Shown here: one piece after another, positions 22,281 through 29,101 of the stretch | How positions within the stretch are numbered: the first letter of the stretch is position 1 | Layout: every line of letters starts with the position of its first letter | Source: a virus | Virus record (IMG/VR): IMGVR_UViG_3300023174_004943 | Coordinates: 1 to 30,555 of that record | DNA length: 30,555 nt | Reading direction: 5' to 3' (one strand) | The notes under the pieces: model-generated | Told to the model about the DNA's origin: nothing | The model's input: only the letters and a program-made list of their open reading frames with translations | Databases searched by the model: none | Position numbers and translations under genes: made by a program

Positions 22281-23101
22281 GTGTTTTCGGATGTTGATAC
22301 TGGTCGATACAATAATTTTTGAACGTAGTATTGTGTGTTAAGATACTTCCAATTTTTATTTATGTTGCTATCGGAGTAGTCCCATGGCTCATAATTTAAT
22401 CTTTTATCTTGATGGAATACATGATGACTTCTGTGCCATCCCTGATTGCATTGGAAAAACATCAAAATTACACTGTCTTTTCCTTTCCATTTATGGAAAT
22501 AAACATCTGTGACTTTACCTGCTGTAATTCCAATAATAGCAGGATAAACATAAAAAGTAACCCAAGTCCAAAAAGGAAAAAACAGCAACCAAATTAAAAT
22601 AGTACCTAAATGTATAGCAGGTCCGTATTTGTTAAAAAAATTCCAAGTGTCTTTGGAAAGTAATCCGCGATGATCGTCTTCGGTAAATTTAGATGCATCT
22701 AGTGCAGAATACATTCGCCCAAAACCTAAAATATATTTTAAAGCACCCTCAGCCCGAATCTTGAGATACACTGGATCTAAATGCGGTTTAACATCTGCGA
22801 ATTTATGATGCGTTACATGATGTGGTCTTTGATTTCTCATTTTAGCCCCGTATGCATGAAAAACAAAAAAACTAAAATATTCGATAAATTTATTTTTTGG
22901 TTTTAACACACCATGCAATAGGTATTCATGACGAACAGTTGTATAGACGGGTAAGAAAAACAAGTAGTAGTAAAGGTATCCGTACACCAAATATTCCACA
23001 GGATACATTACTAGTCCAAACAGTGTTGCTGATACTAGTATCAAATAATATTGAGCAAATAAAAAAGTTAAAATCTTATTAAGAAACTGTTTGATCATGA
23101 T
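22277..23101 (-). CDS. Membrane fatty acid desaturase
   Basis: The 274-residue integral membrane protein has the three histidine boxes of di-iron fatty acid desaturases: HEYLLH (residues 57-62), HHVTHH (93-98) and HRSHH (222-226). Hydrophobic segments flank them (about 10-50 and 164-192). Such enzymes insert double bonds into acyl chains and alter membrane fluidity, or process other lipids. The ATG at 23101 is preferred to a TTG at 23134 that would overlap the phosphoribosyltransferase. It is the last gene of its operon and its stop codon lies in the queD -35 box. It is a host-like metabolic gene, probably acquired from a bacterium. Confidence 0.92.
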   Translation of the reverse strand: MMIKQFLNKILTFLFAQYYLILVSATLFGLVMYPVEYLVYGYLYYYLFFLPVYTTVRHEYLLHGVLKPKNKFIEYFSFFVFHAYGAKMRNQRPHHVTHHKFADVKPHLDPVYLKIRAEGALKYILGFGRMYSALDASKFTEDDHRGLLSKDTWNFFNKYGPAIHLGTILIWLLFFPFWTWVTFYVYPAIIGITAGKVTDVYFHKWKGKDSVILMFFQCNQGWHRSHHVFHQDKRLNYEPWDYSDSNINKNWKYLNTQYYVQKLLYRPVSTSENT

Positions 23102-23118
23102 AGTTGTGTGATAATTAA

Positions 23119-23126
23119 TATTTATC
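23119..23126 (-). promoter_or_regulatory. Possible T4-type late promoter before the desaturase
   Basis: The minus strand reads GATAAATA followed by TTAATTA, overlapping the stop of the phosphoribosyltransferase gene, about 18 bases before the desaturase ATG. It matches seven of eight bases of the T4 late consensus, as does the octamer at 15380-15387. Support is weak. Confidence 0.3.
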
Positions 23127-23637
23127 GCCACCAACTTTCCCAGGGGAATTCAATCCAAACATCATTCTCGGCCTTGTTAATTTCTTCACCAACATAATCC
23201 ATTTTAATATTACATTTGCTAGACATATTGTCAAACAAAACTGCAAATTTCACATTGTGGTTCCAAACATCTGCCCATCGCGGATCGTTGGGTAAACAAC
23301 CACTGCGCCAGTCTTCCATAATCCAGTTAAAAGTCGCACCGCTGTCATTGATGTCGTCCACAATTAAAATATTAGGGGTGGAAATGTCCGGGTCATAACC
23401 GAATGCATCTTCCGCCATCCATAAGTTGCTTTCAGGTCCCATTCGATTATCACGCAAACTTACATTTAATGTATGCATCGGTACTCCCAAATAGTGGCTA
23501 ATCATAGTAGCAGGCACCAATCCTCCGCGATTGAGACCAACGATATAATCAGGCCTCCACTCGCTGTTACTGATGTCTTTGCAGATATTGGCAACTAATC
23601 CCAATAAATCTTTGTTGTTTAAGTGTCGTTTATTCAT
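23122..23637 (-). CDS. Phosphoribosyltransferase-like protein
   Basis: The 171-residue protein has the PRPP-binding loop ILIVDDINDSGATF, typical of type I phosphoribosyltransferases, and an earlier YIVGLNRGGLVPATMISHYL with the conserved glycine-rich turn. Members act in purine or pyrimidine salvage or transfer phosphoribosyl groups to other bases. With MazG and the deazaguanine genes close by, a role in nucleotide supply is likely, though the base is not deducible. A GGAG site lies 5 bases before the ATG. Confidence 0.88.
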   Translation of the reverse strand: MNKRHLNNKDLLGLVANICKDISNSEWRPDYIVGLNRGGLVPATMISHYLGVPMHTLNVSLRDNRMGPESNLWMAEDAFGYDPDISTPNILIVDDINDSGATFNWIMEDWRSGCLPNDPRWADVWNHNVKFAVLFDNMSSKCNIKMDYVGEEINKAENDVWIEFPWESWWR

Positions 23638-23690
23638 CTCTTCTCCAAAATTTTGTCAATTAGTCTTAGGCCAGTGCGTTCAAGCAACAT
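23634..23690 (-). CDS. Possible 18-residue minigene coupled to the phosphoribosyltransferase
   Basis: An ATG at 23690 inside the end of the upstream gene opens a frame of 18 residues (MLLERTGLRLIDKILEKR) whose TGA overlaps the phosphoribosyltransferase ATG as ATGA, so it spans the 42-bp gap exactly. The coupling fits a coupling peptide or tiny protein, but such short frames also arise by chance. Confidence 0.3.
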   Translation of the reverse strand: MLLERTGLRLIDKILEKR

Positions 23691-24006
23691 TGGTACTGAG
23701 CTCATTGTGTTCCTTTAAGTTGTGTTGAAATACTTTGTCCATAAATTTAAGCAAAAACATACTGGCCACGCTAGCATCCTTGCCTAAAAAATGTAATCTA
23801 ATAGATTCATTGCCGTAATGACAGCATTTATAATTGTTATACGCTACATAAGGTTTGGTGACTTCTGTTCCTTTGAAATTAAAATATTTGTCGTATGTTA
23901 CTATACCACCAATAGCATCGTACCATTGGACCATCTCGTCAGTTAGTTCCGTAATATCTACGGTAATGTTATAACATACCGTACAGCCATTGGGTAGTGC
24001 TATCAC
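23680..24006 (-). CDS. Conserved phage hypothetical (NGCTVCYNITVDITELTDEM)
   Basis: A 108-residue protein starting MIALPNGCTVCYNITVDITE, then MVQWYDAIGGIVTYDKYFNF and YKCCHYGNESIRLHFLGKDA, with a helical end. It has four cysteines but no standard zinc motif. It overlaps the cupin stop by ATGA and precedes the phosphoribosyltransferase by a 42-bp gap. I have no firm functional assignment. Confidence 0.72.
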   Translation of the reverse strand: MIALPNGCTVCYNITVDITELTDEMVQWYDAIGGIVTYDKYFNFKGTEVTKPYVAYNNYKCCHYGNESIRLHFLGKDASVASMFLLKFMDKVFQHNLKEHNELSTNVA

Positions 24007-24455
24007 TTTAACGCTCTTTCGTTAAGATATTGTTCATGTGGGATCCACTGACCCCTGTTCATGAATCCCCAATCTCGTTGCTGTGGGCCAGGCATGAAAA
24101 GAGTCCAGCATTCTATTTCGGGATCTAACTCAATTCGATGAAAACTTTTTGCACTGCAAAAGCGAAAATGCCCCGGACCACGCCACTTTGAAATTTCACC
24201 TGTCTTTTCATTTTTACTATTGTACACAGGTGACCATTCCCAATAACCGCCTTTGAGTATAAATGTAGCATACGGCCACGGATGATCGTGTAAATCATCT
24301 GGGTCGGATTTTAAAAACTTGTGTAAAAAAACATTAAACGGAAATCGTTTTCTATCTTTAAGAAACAAATAGTATCTCTCTAGATAGGGTTCATCATTGA
24401 CACGATCCATTACTACACGTTTCCGTCCTAGTCGTTCTAAGAGTTTAAGTAGCAT
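24003..24455 (-). CDS. Cupin-fold protein
   Basis: This 150-residue protein has a cupin-like metal site: DLHDHPWPYATFILKGGYWE (His56, His58 and a following acid) and SFHRIEL (His106), spaced as in the two cupin motifs. FMPGPQQRDWGF follows near the C terminus. This phage family is widespread but uncharacterised; cupins include sugar epimerases, dioxygenases and binding proteins. The sugar genes elsewhere in the window make a glycan-related role possible. An AAGGAA site precedes the ATG and a promoter lies inside the 3' end of the lipoprotein gene. Confidence 0.82.
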   Translation of the reverse strand: MLLKLLERLGRKRVVMDRVNDEPYLERYYLFLKDRKRFPFNVFLHKFLKSDPDDLHDHPWPYATFILKGGYWEWSPVYNSKNEKTGEISKWRGPGHFRFCSAKSFHRIELDPEIECWTLFMPGPQQRDWGFMNRGQWIPHEQYLNERALK

Positions 24456-24479
24456 CTGTTTCCTTGAAGTTTGTTGATC

Positions 24480-24508
24480 ATTATATTACGAAAATGTTTT
24501 AATTGCAA
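24480..24508 (-). promoter_or_regulatory. Sigma70-like promoter of the cupin-desaturase operon
   Basis: The minus strand reads -35 TTGCAA (24503-24508), a 17-bp spacer and -10 TATAAT (24480-24485). The -35 and most of the spacer lie in the last codons of the lipoprotein gene. The leader before the ATG at 24455 is about 18 bases and holds AAGGAA. Confidence 0.75.
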
Positions 24509-25787
24509 GATTAAGAACACCGTTTGTCATAGATGACACAATTAAGTACCAAACATTGTTAATTTTTATTGGCATGGCAGGAGCAATATAATTGGAATCT
24601 GCTGATGTCTCTTTTCCGAATGCGCTGATTTTGGCCGTAATAATATTTGATTGATTGAACGTGCCGCTGCCATTATTCAACCATAATTGATTGGGATTAA
24701 TATTCTCCCAGTCAAAATGCATTAACCAAATATCTTTATGACCATCACCATTGAAGTCAATGAATTTTGGAATATAAGAGCTATGAGTTGATGTGTTGTA
24801 ATTAATAATATTTGAATCTGTCGCATCTGTGAATACAAAATTTCCTTGATTGAGGTATAACTGCATCTTGCTTCGCTTGCCTCCTCCGTTGTATCCACTT
24901 ATGATAACAATATCGAGTAATCCATCCGAGTTCACATCTGATACTGCACAAGATACATCATGACTATATTCAACCCCAAATACGGTTTGTGTTAAACCCA
25001 AATTTCCTCTATCAAAATAAGGAACCGGCAAGGTATATGTTTGTGTTGGATTTAGGTTATTGTCTAATTCAAATATCATTGAATCCGAAATAGGAGAAAA
25101 TTGTGCATCAGTGTATATGTCTGTAATTAGCACTTGTGATCTTCCTGTGTTGTTGAAGTCAGCAATGCACACACCATTACCGTTCATTCCGGTGCCCGCG
25201 GATTTAAAACTAAAGTTTCCGCCCCCGTCATTAATCCACATGTGACCACTGCTGCTAACAACATCAATGTCGCCATCATTGTCAACGTCCCCGGCAGTGG
25301 CACCGTGATTATAAGTTGCCGTAGAGTATTCTGTTTTGGCATGCGATTGCCCGGGCCTACTGATATAAAACACACTCTTATAGGAATAAGGCGCCACATC
25401 CATAAATCCGGGCAAGAATATATCGTCTATGCCGTCTTTATTAAAATCTGCAATGATGGAATATTGTACAGACCAAGATACTGCTTCGCCTAAAATTTGT
25501 GTAGTAACATCAGTCAATCCCGAAGATTCTGCTTTGAAAATTTTCACCGGTGCAATCTTTGTTGAATTATTACTACTACTAGCCGATAGCCATCCGGTGG
25601 CTATAATGTGTGTTGCGCCGTCATTAGTAAAATGACCGGTATTAAGCGAAGGTACAAACCCGTTGTAATTTAACACGGTCTTATAAGAGACTGCATTAGA
25701 GGCAGGACTACTGCTTTCTCCGCCGCCGCCTCCGCCTCCGCATGCGGTTAATACTAAAGTAAACAAAAAAGGAATGAGTGTTTTCAT
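24486..25787 (-). CDS. FG-GAP/VCBS-repeat surface lipoprotein
   Basis: The 433-residue protein has a lipoprotein signal peptide, MKTLIPFLFTLVLTACGGGG, with lipobox LTAC and lipidated Cys16 followed by a glycine linker. The rest contains Asp-rich repeats of the FG-GAP/VCBS type: DFNKDGIDDI, DVDNDGDIDV, DVNSDGLLDI and DFNGDGHKDI, which bind calcium and fold as beta-propeller blades in integrin-like domains. It is probably anchored to the host outer membrane and displayed at or below the surface. The start at 25787 gives a standard signal peptide; a TTG five codons upstream is possible. The gene stands alone, with its own promoter, like a cargo (moron) gene. Confidence 0.9.
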   Translation of the reverse strand: MKTLIPFLFTLVLTACGGGGGGGESSSPASNAVSYKTVLNYNGFVPSLNTGHFTNDGATHIIATGWLSASSSNNSTKIAPVKIFKAESSGLTDVTTQILGEAVSWSVQYSIIADFNKDGIDDIFLPGFMDVAPYSYKSVFYISRPGQSHAKTEYSTATYNHGATAGDVDNDGDIDVVSSSGHMWINDGGGNFSFKSAGTGMNGNGVCIADFNNTGRSQVLITDIYTDAQFSPISDSMIFELDNNLNPTQTYTLPVPYFDRGNLGLTQTVFGVEYSHDVSCAVSDVNSDGLLDIVIISGYNGGGKRSKMQLYLNQGNFVFTDATDSNIINYNTSTHSSYIPKFIDFNGDGHKDIWLMHFDWENINPNQLWLNNGSGTFNQSNIITAKISAFGKETSADSNYIAPAMPIKINNVWYLIVSSMTNGVLNLAIKTFS

Positions 25788-25793
25788 TCCTTT

Positions 25794-25822
25794 ATTATAC
25801 AATCAACTTGATTTTTTGTCTG
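25794..25822 (-). promoter_or_regulatory. Promoter of the lipoprotein gene with internal palindrome
   Basis: The minus strand reads -35 CAGACA (25817-25822), a 17-bp spacer and -10 TATAAT (25794-25799), followed after six bases by the ATG. The spacer contains the palindrome AATCAAGTTGATT (25801-25813), which could be an operator. The only ribosome-site-like sequence, AAAGGA, abuts the ATG. Confidence 0.65.
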
Positions 25823-25833
25823 TTGTTTTTTTA

Positions 25834-26220
25834 CTACATGCGCAACATGTTCATACTGACAATTTCAGCGATCCTTGCAGATGCTTCTTCGTCATCGTGG
25901 ATCACATGATTGACCCAGTTGTGTGAATCTGTTTTACGGTCGTAGATCCTGACAGTGATCACCAGTCCTCCCCTTGCAGGTGTAACTTCAAATCTCATAC
26001 TATTTTCGGAATCAATTCCCTTGGTAGATCCAGAGTCAATTCGCAGGTCTTGTGTGTATGATGTGTCATCGCTATCCAACCAATTTTTAATCCAACTTTT
26101 AAAACTCATTTTTTTCCTTAATACTTGGGGTGCTTTTACAGTAATACCCTTTGACTTCAACACACTATTTGCATGTTTTGGCTTCATTTTTTGCGGAGCA
26201 AATATTTTACAATTTGACAT
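25834..26220 (-). CDS. Conserved T4-type phage hypothetical (SFKSWIKNWLDSDD)
   Basis: The 128-residue protein has a basic N-terminal tail, then KKMSFKSWIKNWLDSDD, LRIDSGSTKGIDSENSMRFE and VTPARGGLVITVRIYDRKTD followed by SHNWVNHVI. The second half is a beta-rich block I recognise from T4-type phages, where it has no assigned role. The start overlaps the preceding stop as TAATG. An internal ATG at the SFKSW segment could be the true start for a shorter form. Confidence 0.8.
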   Translation of the reverse strand: MSNCKIFAPQKMKPKHANSVLKSKGITVKAPQVLRKKMSFKSWIKNWLDSDDTSYTQDLRIDSGSTKGIDSENSMRFEVTPARGGLVITVRIYDRKTDSHNWVNHVIHDDEEASARIAEIVSMNMLRM

Positions 26221-26435
26221 TATTTACAAGTCGTTAACCACTGATCAAAAAGATCTACTGCTTCCTCAAATGCAATAGCCCAAACTTTAGCAGCAATTTG
26301 GTCTCCATCGATTTTGATATCGTACGGAATTAATCCATTAAATCTAAAATCATCGGGAAGTTCTGTAGTAACTGTAAATTCCTGTAAATTCTTTGCCCTA
26401 AAGATCAAGTTAGTGGCCATGTCGACTGAATTCAT
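26220..26435 (-). CDS. Small conserved phage hypothetical (71 aa)
   Basis: A 71-residue protein with NLQEFTVTTELPDDFRFNGL, IPYDIKIDGDQIAAKVWAIA and FEEAVDLFDQWL. The ELPxDFRFNGxxPYDxKI block recurs in small phage proteins. Coupling on both sides (ATGA upstream, TAATG downstream) supports it. The function is unknown. Confidence 0.8.
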   Translation of the reverse strand: MNSVDMATNLIFRAKNLQEFTVTTELPDDFRFNGLIPYDIKIDGDQIAAKVWAIAFEEAVDLFDQWLTTCK

Positions 26436-26671
26436 TTGTACTCCTTAATGTCCTTGTGCTTGACAATGATAAAGTTATATATGCGATTGTCATGCCGGAT
26501 AGGTAAATCTAAGTGTATGGTGATCTCAGGACCATCCCGGTGGTTGAGCAAACGATCGTTACCGACTGTGCCCACAAACGGAATCTTGTTCCACTTACCA
26601 AACACACGATCGCCCATGTTCCATACGGCTTGGTAGCCTATACGGTTAAAGTAATCAGTTTGATTGCCCAT
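26432..26671 (-). CDS. Small conserved phage hypothetical (79 aa)
   Basis: The 79-residue protein contains YQAVWNMGDRVFGKWNKIPF, VGTVGNDRLLNHRDGPEITI and HLDLPIRHDN. The GDRVFGKxxxIPFVGTVGND pattern suggests a small beta barrel; related sequences occur in T4-type marine phages without function. I start at 26671 (MGNQTDYF) rather than 16 codons upstream, because the extra residues overlap the membrane peptide gene and lack conserved content. Confidence 0.78.
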   Translation of the reverse strand: MGNQTDYFNRIGYQAVWNMGDRVFGKWNKIPFVGTVGNDRLLNHRDGPEITIHLDLPIRHDNRIYNFIIVKHKDIKEYK

Positions 26672-26840
26672 GCTGACCCATTTTTTTGCCAGACAGCAAC
26701 AAGTTTGCCACTGAAACAAACAGGCTCAAACTGCCATAAGTCATATCGCCTCGAGCAAAGTAATCTGCGGCAACCATCAAACTAACACCTGACACAAAGC
26801 CAGAAATAACATCTTGATGTTTTATTATCCATACGTACAT
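26655..26840 (-). CDS. Small membrane protein (61 aa)
   Basis: A 61-residue protein with two moderately hydrophobic stretches, VISGFVSGVSLMVAADYFA and YGSLSLFVSVANLLLSGKK, which could be a helical hairpin in the inner membrane. The N terminus is MYVWIIKHQD and the C terminus is basic. The start overlaps the preceding stop as TAATG. No known family is recognised with confidence; a lysis-related or envelope role is only speculative. Confidence 0.7.
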   Translation of the reverse strand: MYVWIIKHQDVISGFVSGVSLMVAADYFARGDMTYGSLSLFVSVANLLLSGKKMGQHGQSN

Positions 26841-27022
26841 TATGTTAAATCCTTAAACATTGTTTTGCGTCCGTCTTCACCAATGTGATAGTCGAACAAT
26901 TCTCTTGTGCGTTGCAACATAGCACAAGCCATCATCAATTGATCTTCACGGCTATCGCACATGAGGATCTGTTGCTCTATCGGACTCATGAGTTCGGTCA
27001 TGCGTTTTTGAATCTCGCTCAT
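26840..27022 (-). CDS. Small conserved phage hypothetical (60 aa)
   Basis: The 60-residue helical protein MSEIQKRMTELMSPIEQQIL contains MCDSREDQLMMACAMLQRTR and ELFDYHIGEDGRK. The DSREDQLMxACAMLxRTRELF block is of a type I associate with T4-type marine phages. The ATG overlaps the stop of the 408-residue gene as ATGA. The function is unknown. Confidence 0.78.
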   Translation of the reverse strand: MSEIQKRMTELMSPIEQQILMCDSREDQLMMACAMLQRTRELFDYHIGEDGRKTMFKDLT

Positions 27023-28245
27023 ATCTTTCTTTCGTGAATCATTGATTCAATCATATTGCCATCTTCATCTGCTGATGCTACGATTCTATCTAGTGAAACC
27101 ACTGGATCCCATGGTTTACAGTACTTGGCACGATTCTTGCGTCCGACTGCTGAGTCTGGATCATAGTCAATATAGGTAAACTCTGTGCCATCGCATTCGG
27201 GACAATGGTCGTTATAATCTGCATCTTCGCGACGCTCTGAACCCATTCCTACCCAACCGCATGCTTTATTATCACATGTTTGGTCTGGTGGCTCTGGTGG
27301 CTGATTGACCCAGCTACTGGTGTCCCAGTTGTACCCTGACCAAGTGACAATCTCTCCAGTGATGGGATTGAACTTGCCATATTCCCATTCACCAAACTGT
27401 GTGCCATCCCAGTAGGCTGATCCATATGTTGTTCCAAAGTGCTTCCATGTACAACTGTAGTAGCCGGGCAAAGTGGGTTGAACTTTCTTGAACTTGAATG
27501 TCTCGGACCGTTCCCAAGTAGCGGGACTGACGCCATGCGGAGGGTGACCCCAATCTTTTTCTTCAGGAGCATAAGTTTCCCAGGTGTTGCTGTCTTTCAC
27601 AAGATACATGCCAAAGTCACTGCTCTTGCCATCGGTGCTACCACCCCAATTGTCAATGTCTTCACCGTCATAGGTCACGCTGTTGACCAATTCTTCGCCA
27701 TCAATGTCATCGTAACCCAAGGTCAGTTTGGTGATATCGAATGGTTGTGTGAGATCAATATTGCCTTCAAAGAATGTGCCTTTTTCGTTGCTGGTACCAA
27801 TGAATACTACAGTGCCTGGGGGCTTGCTACCGACCCAGGCTTCATCATTGCATGACCATTCAGGGCCATCGTCGGTGCCGCCATCCATGTCTTCTAACCG
27901 CCGTTCAAATATAACAGTACCGTTCTCATCTTCAATCTGTAGTGTGCCGGCATTACGGCTAACACCATTGGTGTGTGCCATGTCGTCACATTCGTACCAT
28001 GATCCGGGTGTGAATGGCAACTGGTCTACATCAAGGTTCATGTCATCTTGAACAGTCTCCTCATCACTCCAGGCAATTTCGGAAAGATCAACAGAATGCT
28101 CCATGCAGTAGTCCCATATTGCTCGATCCACTGTGCCCATGACCTTTTCACCACCGTAGCCCCACATGCTGATTTTATATGTGCGTGGTGTGAATTTGAG
28201 AACTTCGATCAATTTTTCTTGTTCGGCGATAGTTGAGTTTGTCAT
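27019..28245 (-). CDS. Conserved phage protein with C-terminal zinc-ribbon-like motif
   Basis: A 408-residue acidic protein, with TPRTYKISMWGYGGEKVMGT at the N terminus and many Trp, Gly, Asp and Tyr residues, suggesting beta-rich domains. Near residues 335-362 it has CDNKACGWVG and HCPECDGTEF, two CxxC-like pairs (C-x4-C and C-x2-C) that look like a zinc ribbon. Relatives occur in marine myoviruses, but I know no function. The ribosome site AAAGGA, six bases from ATG, supports the start. It is coupled to the 60-residue gene by ATGA. Confidence 0.78.
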   Translation of the reverse strand: MTNSTIAEQEKLIEVLKFTPRTYKISMWGYGGEKVMGTVDRAIWDYCMEHSVDLSEIAWSDEETVQDDMNLDVDQLPFTPGSWYECDDMAHTNGVSRNAGTLQIEDENGTVIFERRLEDMDGGTDDGPEWSCNDEAWVGSKPPGTVVFIGTSNEKGTFFEGNIDLTQPFDITKLTLGYDDIDGEELVNSVTYDGEDIDNWGGSTDGKSSDFGMYLVKDSNTWETYAPEEKDWGHPPHGVSPATWERSETFKFKKVQPTLPGYYSCTWKHFGTTYGSAYWDGTQFGEWEYGKFNPITGEIVTWSGYNWDTSSWVNQPPEPPDQTCDNKACGWVGMGSERREDADYNDHCPECDGTEFTYIDYDPDSAVGRKNRAKYCKPWDPVVSLDRIVASADEDGNMIESMIHERKI

Positions 28246-28246
28246 A

Positions 28247-28357
28247 TTAGTCCTTTACTTGATATTGGGAATGTGGATAAGTTTGTTGCAACCATTCTAA
28301 CAAATCTTTGGCATAAGGGAGTCTTATATTATCGAACTTGTTGGTAATGTATTTCAT
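28247..28357 (-). CDS. Very small protein between folE and the 408-residue gene (36 aa)
   Basis: The 108-bp gap after folE is filled by a 36-residue frame whose ATG overlaps the folE stop (ATGA) and whose TAA ends one base before the next ATG. The product starts MKYITNKFDNIRLPYAKDLL and continues as a charged, aromatic helix-like segment. Its exact fit to the gap and its coupling support a gene, but it is too short for a family assignment. Confidence 0.6.
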   Translation of the reverse strand: MKYITNKFDNIRLPYAKDLLEWLQQTYPHSQYQVKD

Positions 28358-29100
28358 CGCGGTGCGAACTCTTGTTGCAATTTGATATTGTCAAAGAATT
28401 CTTTCTTAGTGCCCACATCTTCTTTAAATGCACCCCTTAGTACGGTTGTTTGGGTGAGACTACTATGTGCCATAATACCACGATTCTCACAACACCCATG
28501 GGTAGCCTGTATATAAACAGCAACGTCCTTGGATCCGGTTGCAAATTCGATTTCACGAGCAATATCCATACATAGTTCTTCTTGGAGAGTGCCACGTCGG
28601 GCACACCACTGTGCAATGCGGGTGTACTTCGATAAACCAATGAGTTTGGGACCAGCAATGATTCCAATATAAGCCACACCTGTAACAGGTTGGTGATGAT
28701 GCGAGCACATGCTCTTAAGCTCGCTACGCACCACCAGCATACCATCGTAGGCTCCGTCGGTGTCATTTGGAAAAGCTGTAGCATTAGGGCTCGTCTCGTA
28801 GCGCCCAGCCATGATTTCGTTGAAGTACATTTTTGCCAAGCGTCGCGCTGTGCCTTTTGAGTTTGGGTCATTTTCTCTGTCAATCAATAGTGCATCAAGT
28901 ACGCCTTCAAATGCTTCAGTGGCTTCATCAATGAGTTTTTCCTTGTCACCGTCATTGAGATATTCACTAATGTTGTCGCCTGCCCAGAATCTTTTACCGT
29001 CACGTTTGAACTTAAAGCGAAGATGATCACATACTCTGCCCAGGCCATAACCGCCGTTGCCTGCCATTGCGTCTAGTGCTGTTTCTTGTTTATCTGTCAT
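28354..29100 (-). CDS. folE: GTP cyclohydrolase I
   Basis: The 248-residue enzyme converts GTP to dihydroneopterin triphosphate, the first step of the preQ0 pathway and of folate synthesis. The zinc and catalytic motif is SMCSHHHQPVTGVAYIG (Cys132, His134-136), with the later HGCCENRGI holding the second cysteine ligand. It is somewhat longer than E. coli FolE (222). One base separates it from the mini-aminotransferase stop. QueD and QueE in this window are the following steps, so deazaguanine synthesis is the likely purpose; it may also feed folate for DHFR and ThyA. Confidence 0.95.
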   Translation of the reverse strand: MTDKQETALDAMAGNGGYGLGRVCDHLRFKFKRDGKRFWAGDNISEYLNDGDKEKLIDEATEAFEGVLDALLIDRENDPNSKGTARRLAKMYFNEIMAGRYETSPNATAFPNDTDGAYDGMLVVRSELKSMCSHHHQPVTGVAYIGIIAGPKLIGLSKYTRIAQWCARRGTLQEELCMDIAREIEFATGSKDVAVYIQATHGCCENRGIMAHSSLTQTTVLRGAFKEDVGTKKEFFDNIKLQQEFAPR

Positions 29101-29101
29101 G

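Noticed and set aside
25720-25742. GGN-type triplet tract in the lipoprotein gene as a phase-variation site
   Set aside because: The repeat unit is three bases and encodes the glycine linker, so slippage would not shift the frame.
27439-28051. Plus-strand frames of 107-138 codons opposite the 408-residue gene
   Set aside because: They are shadows of a long coding gene with good ribosome site and coupling; no plus-strand promoter is near.
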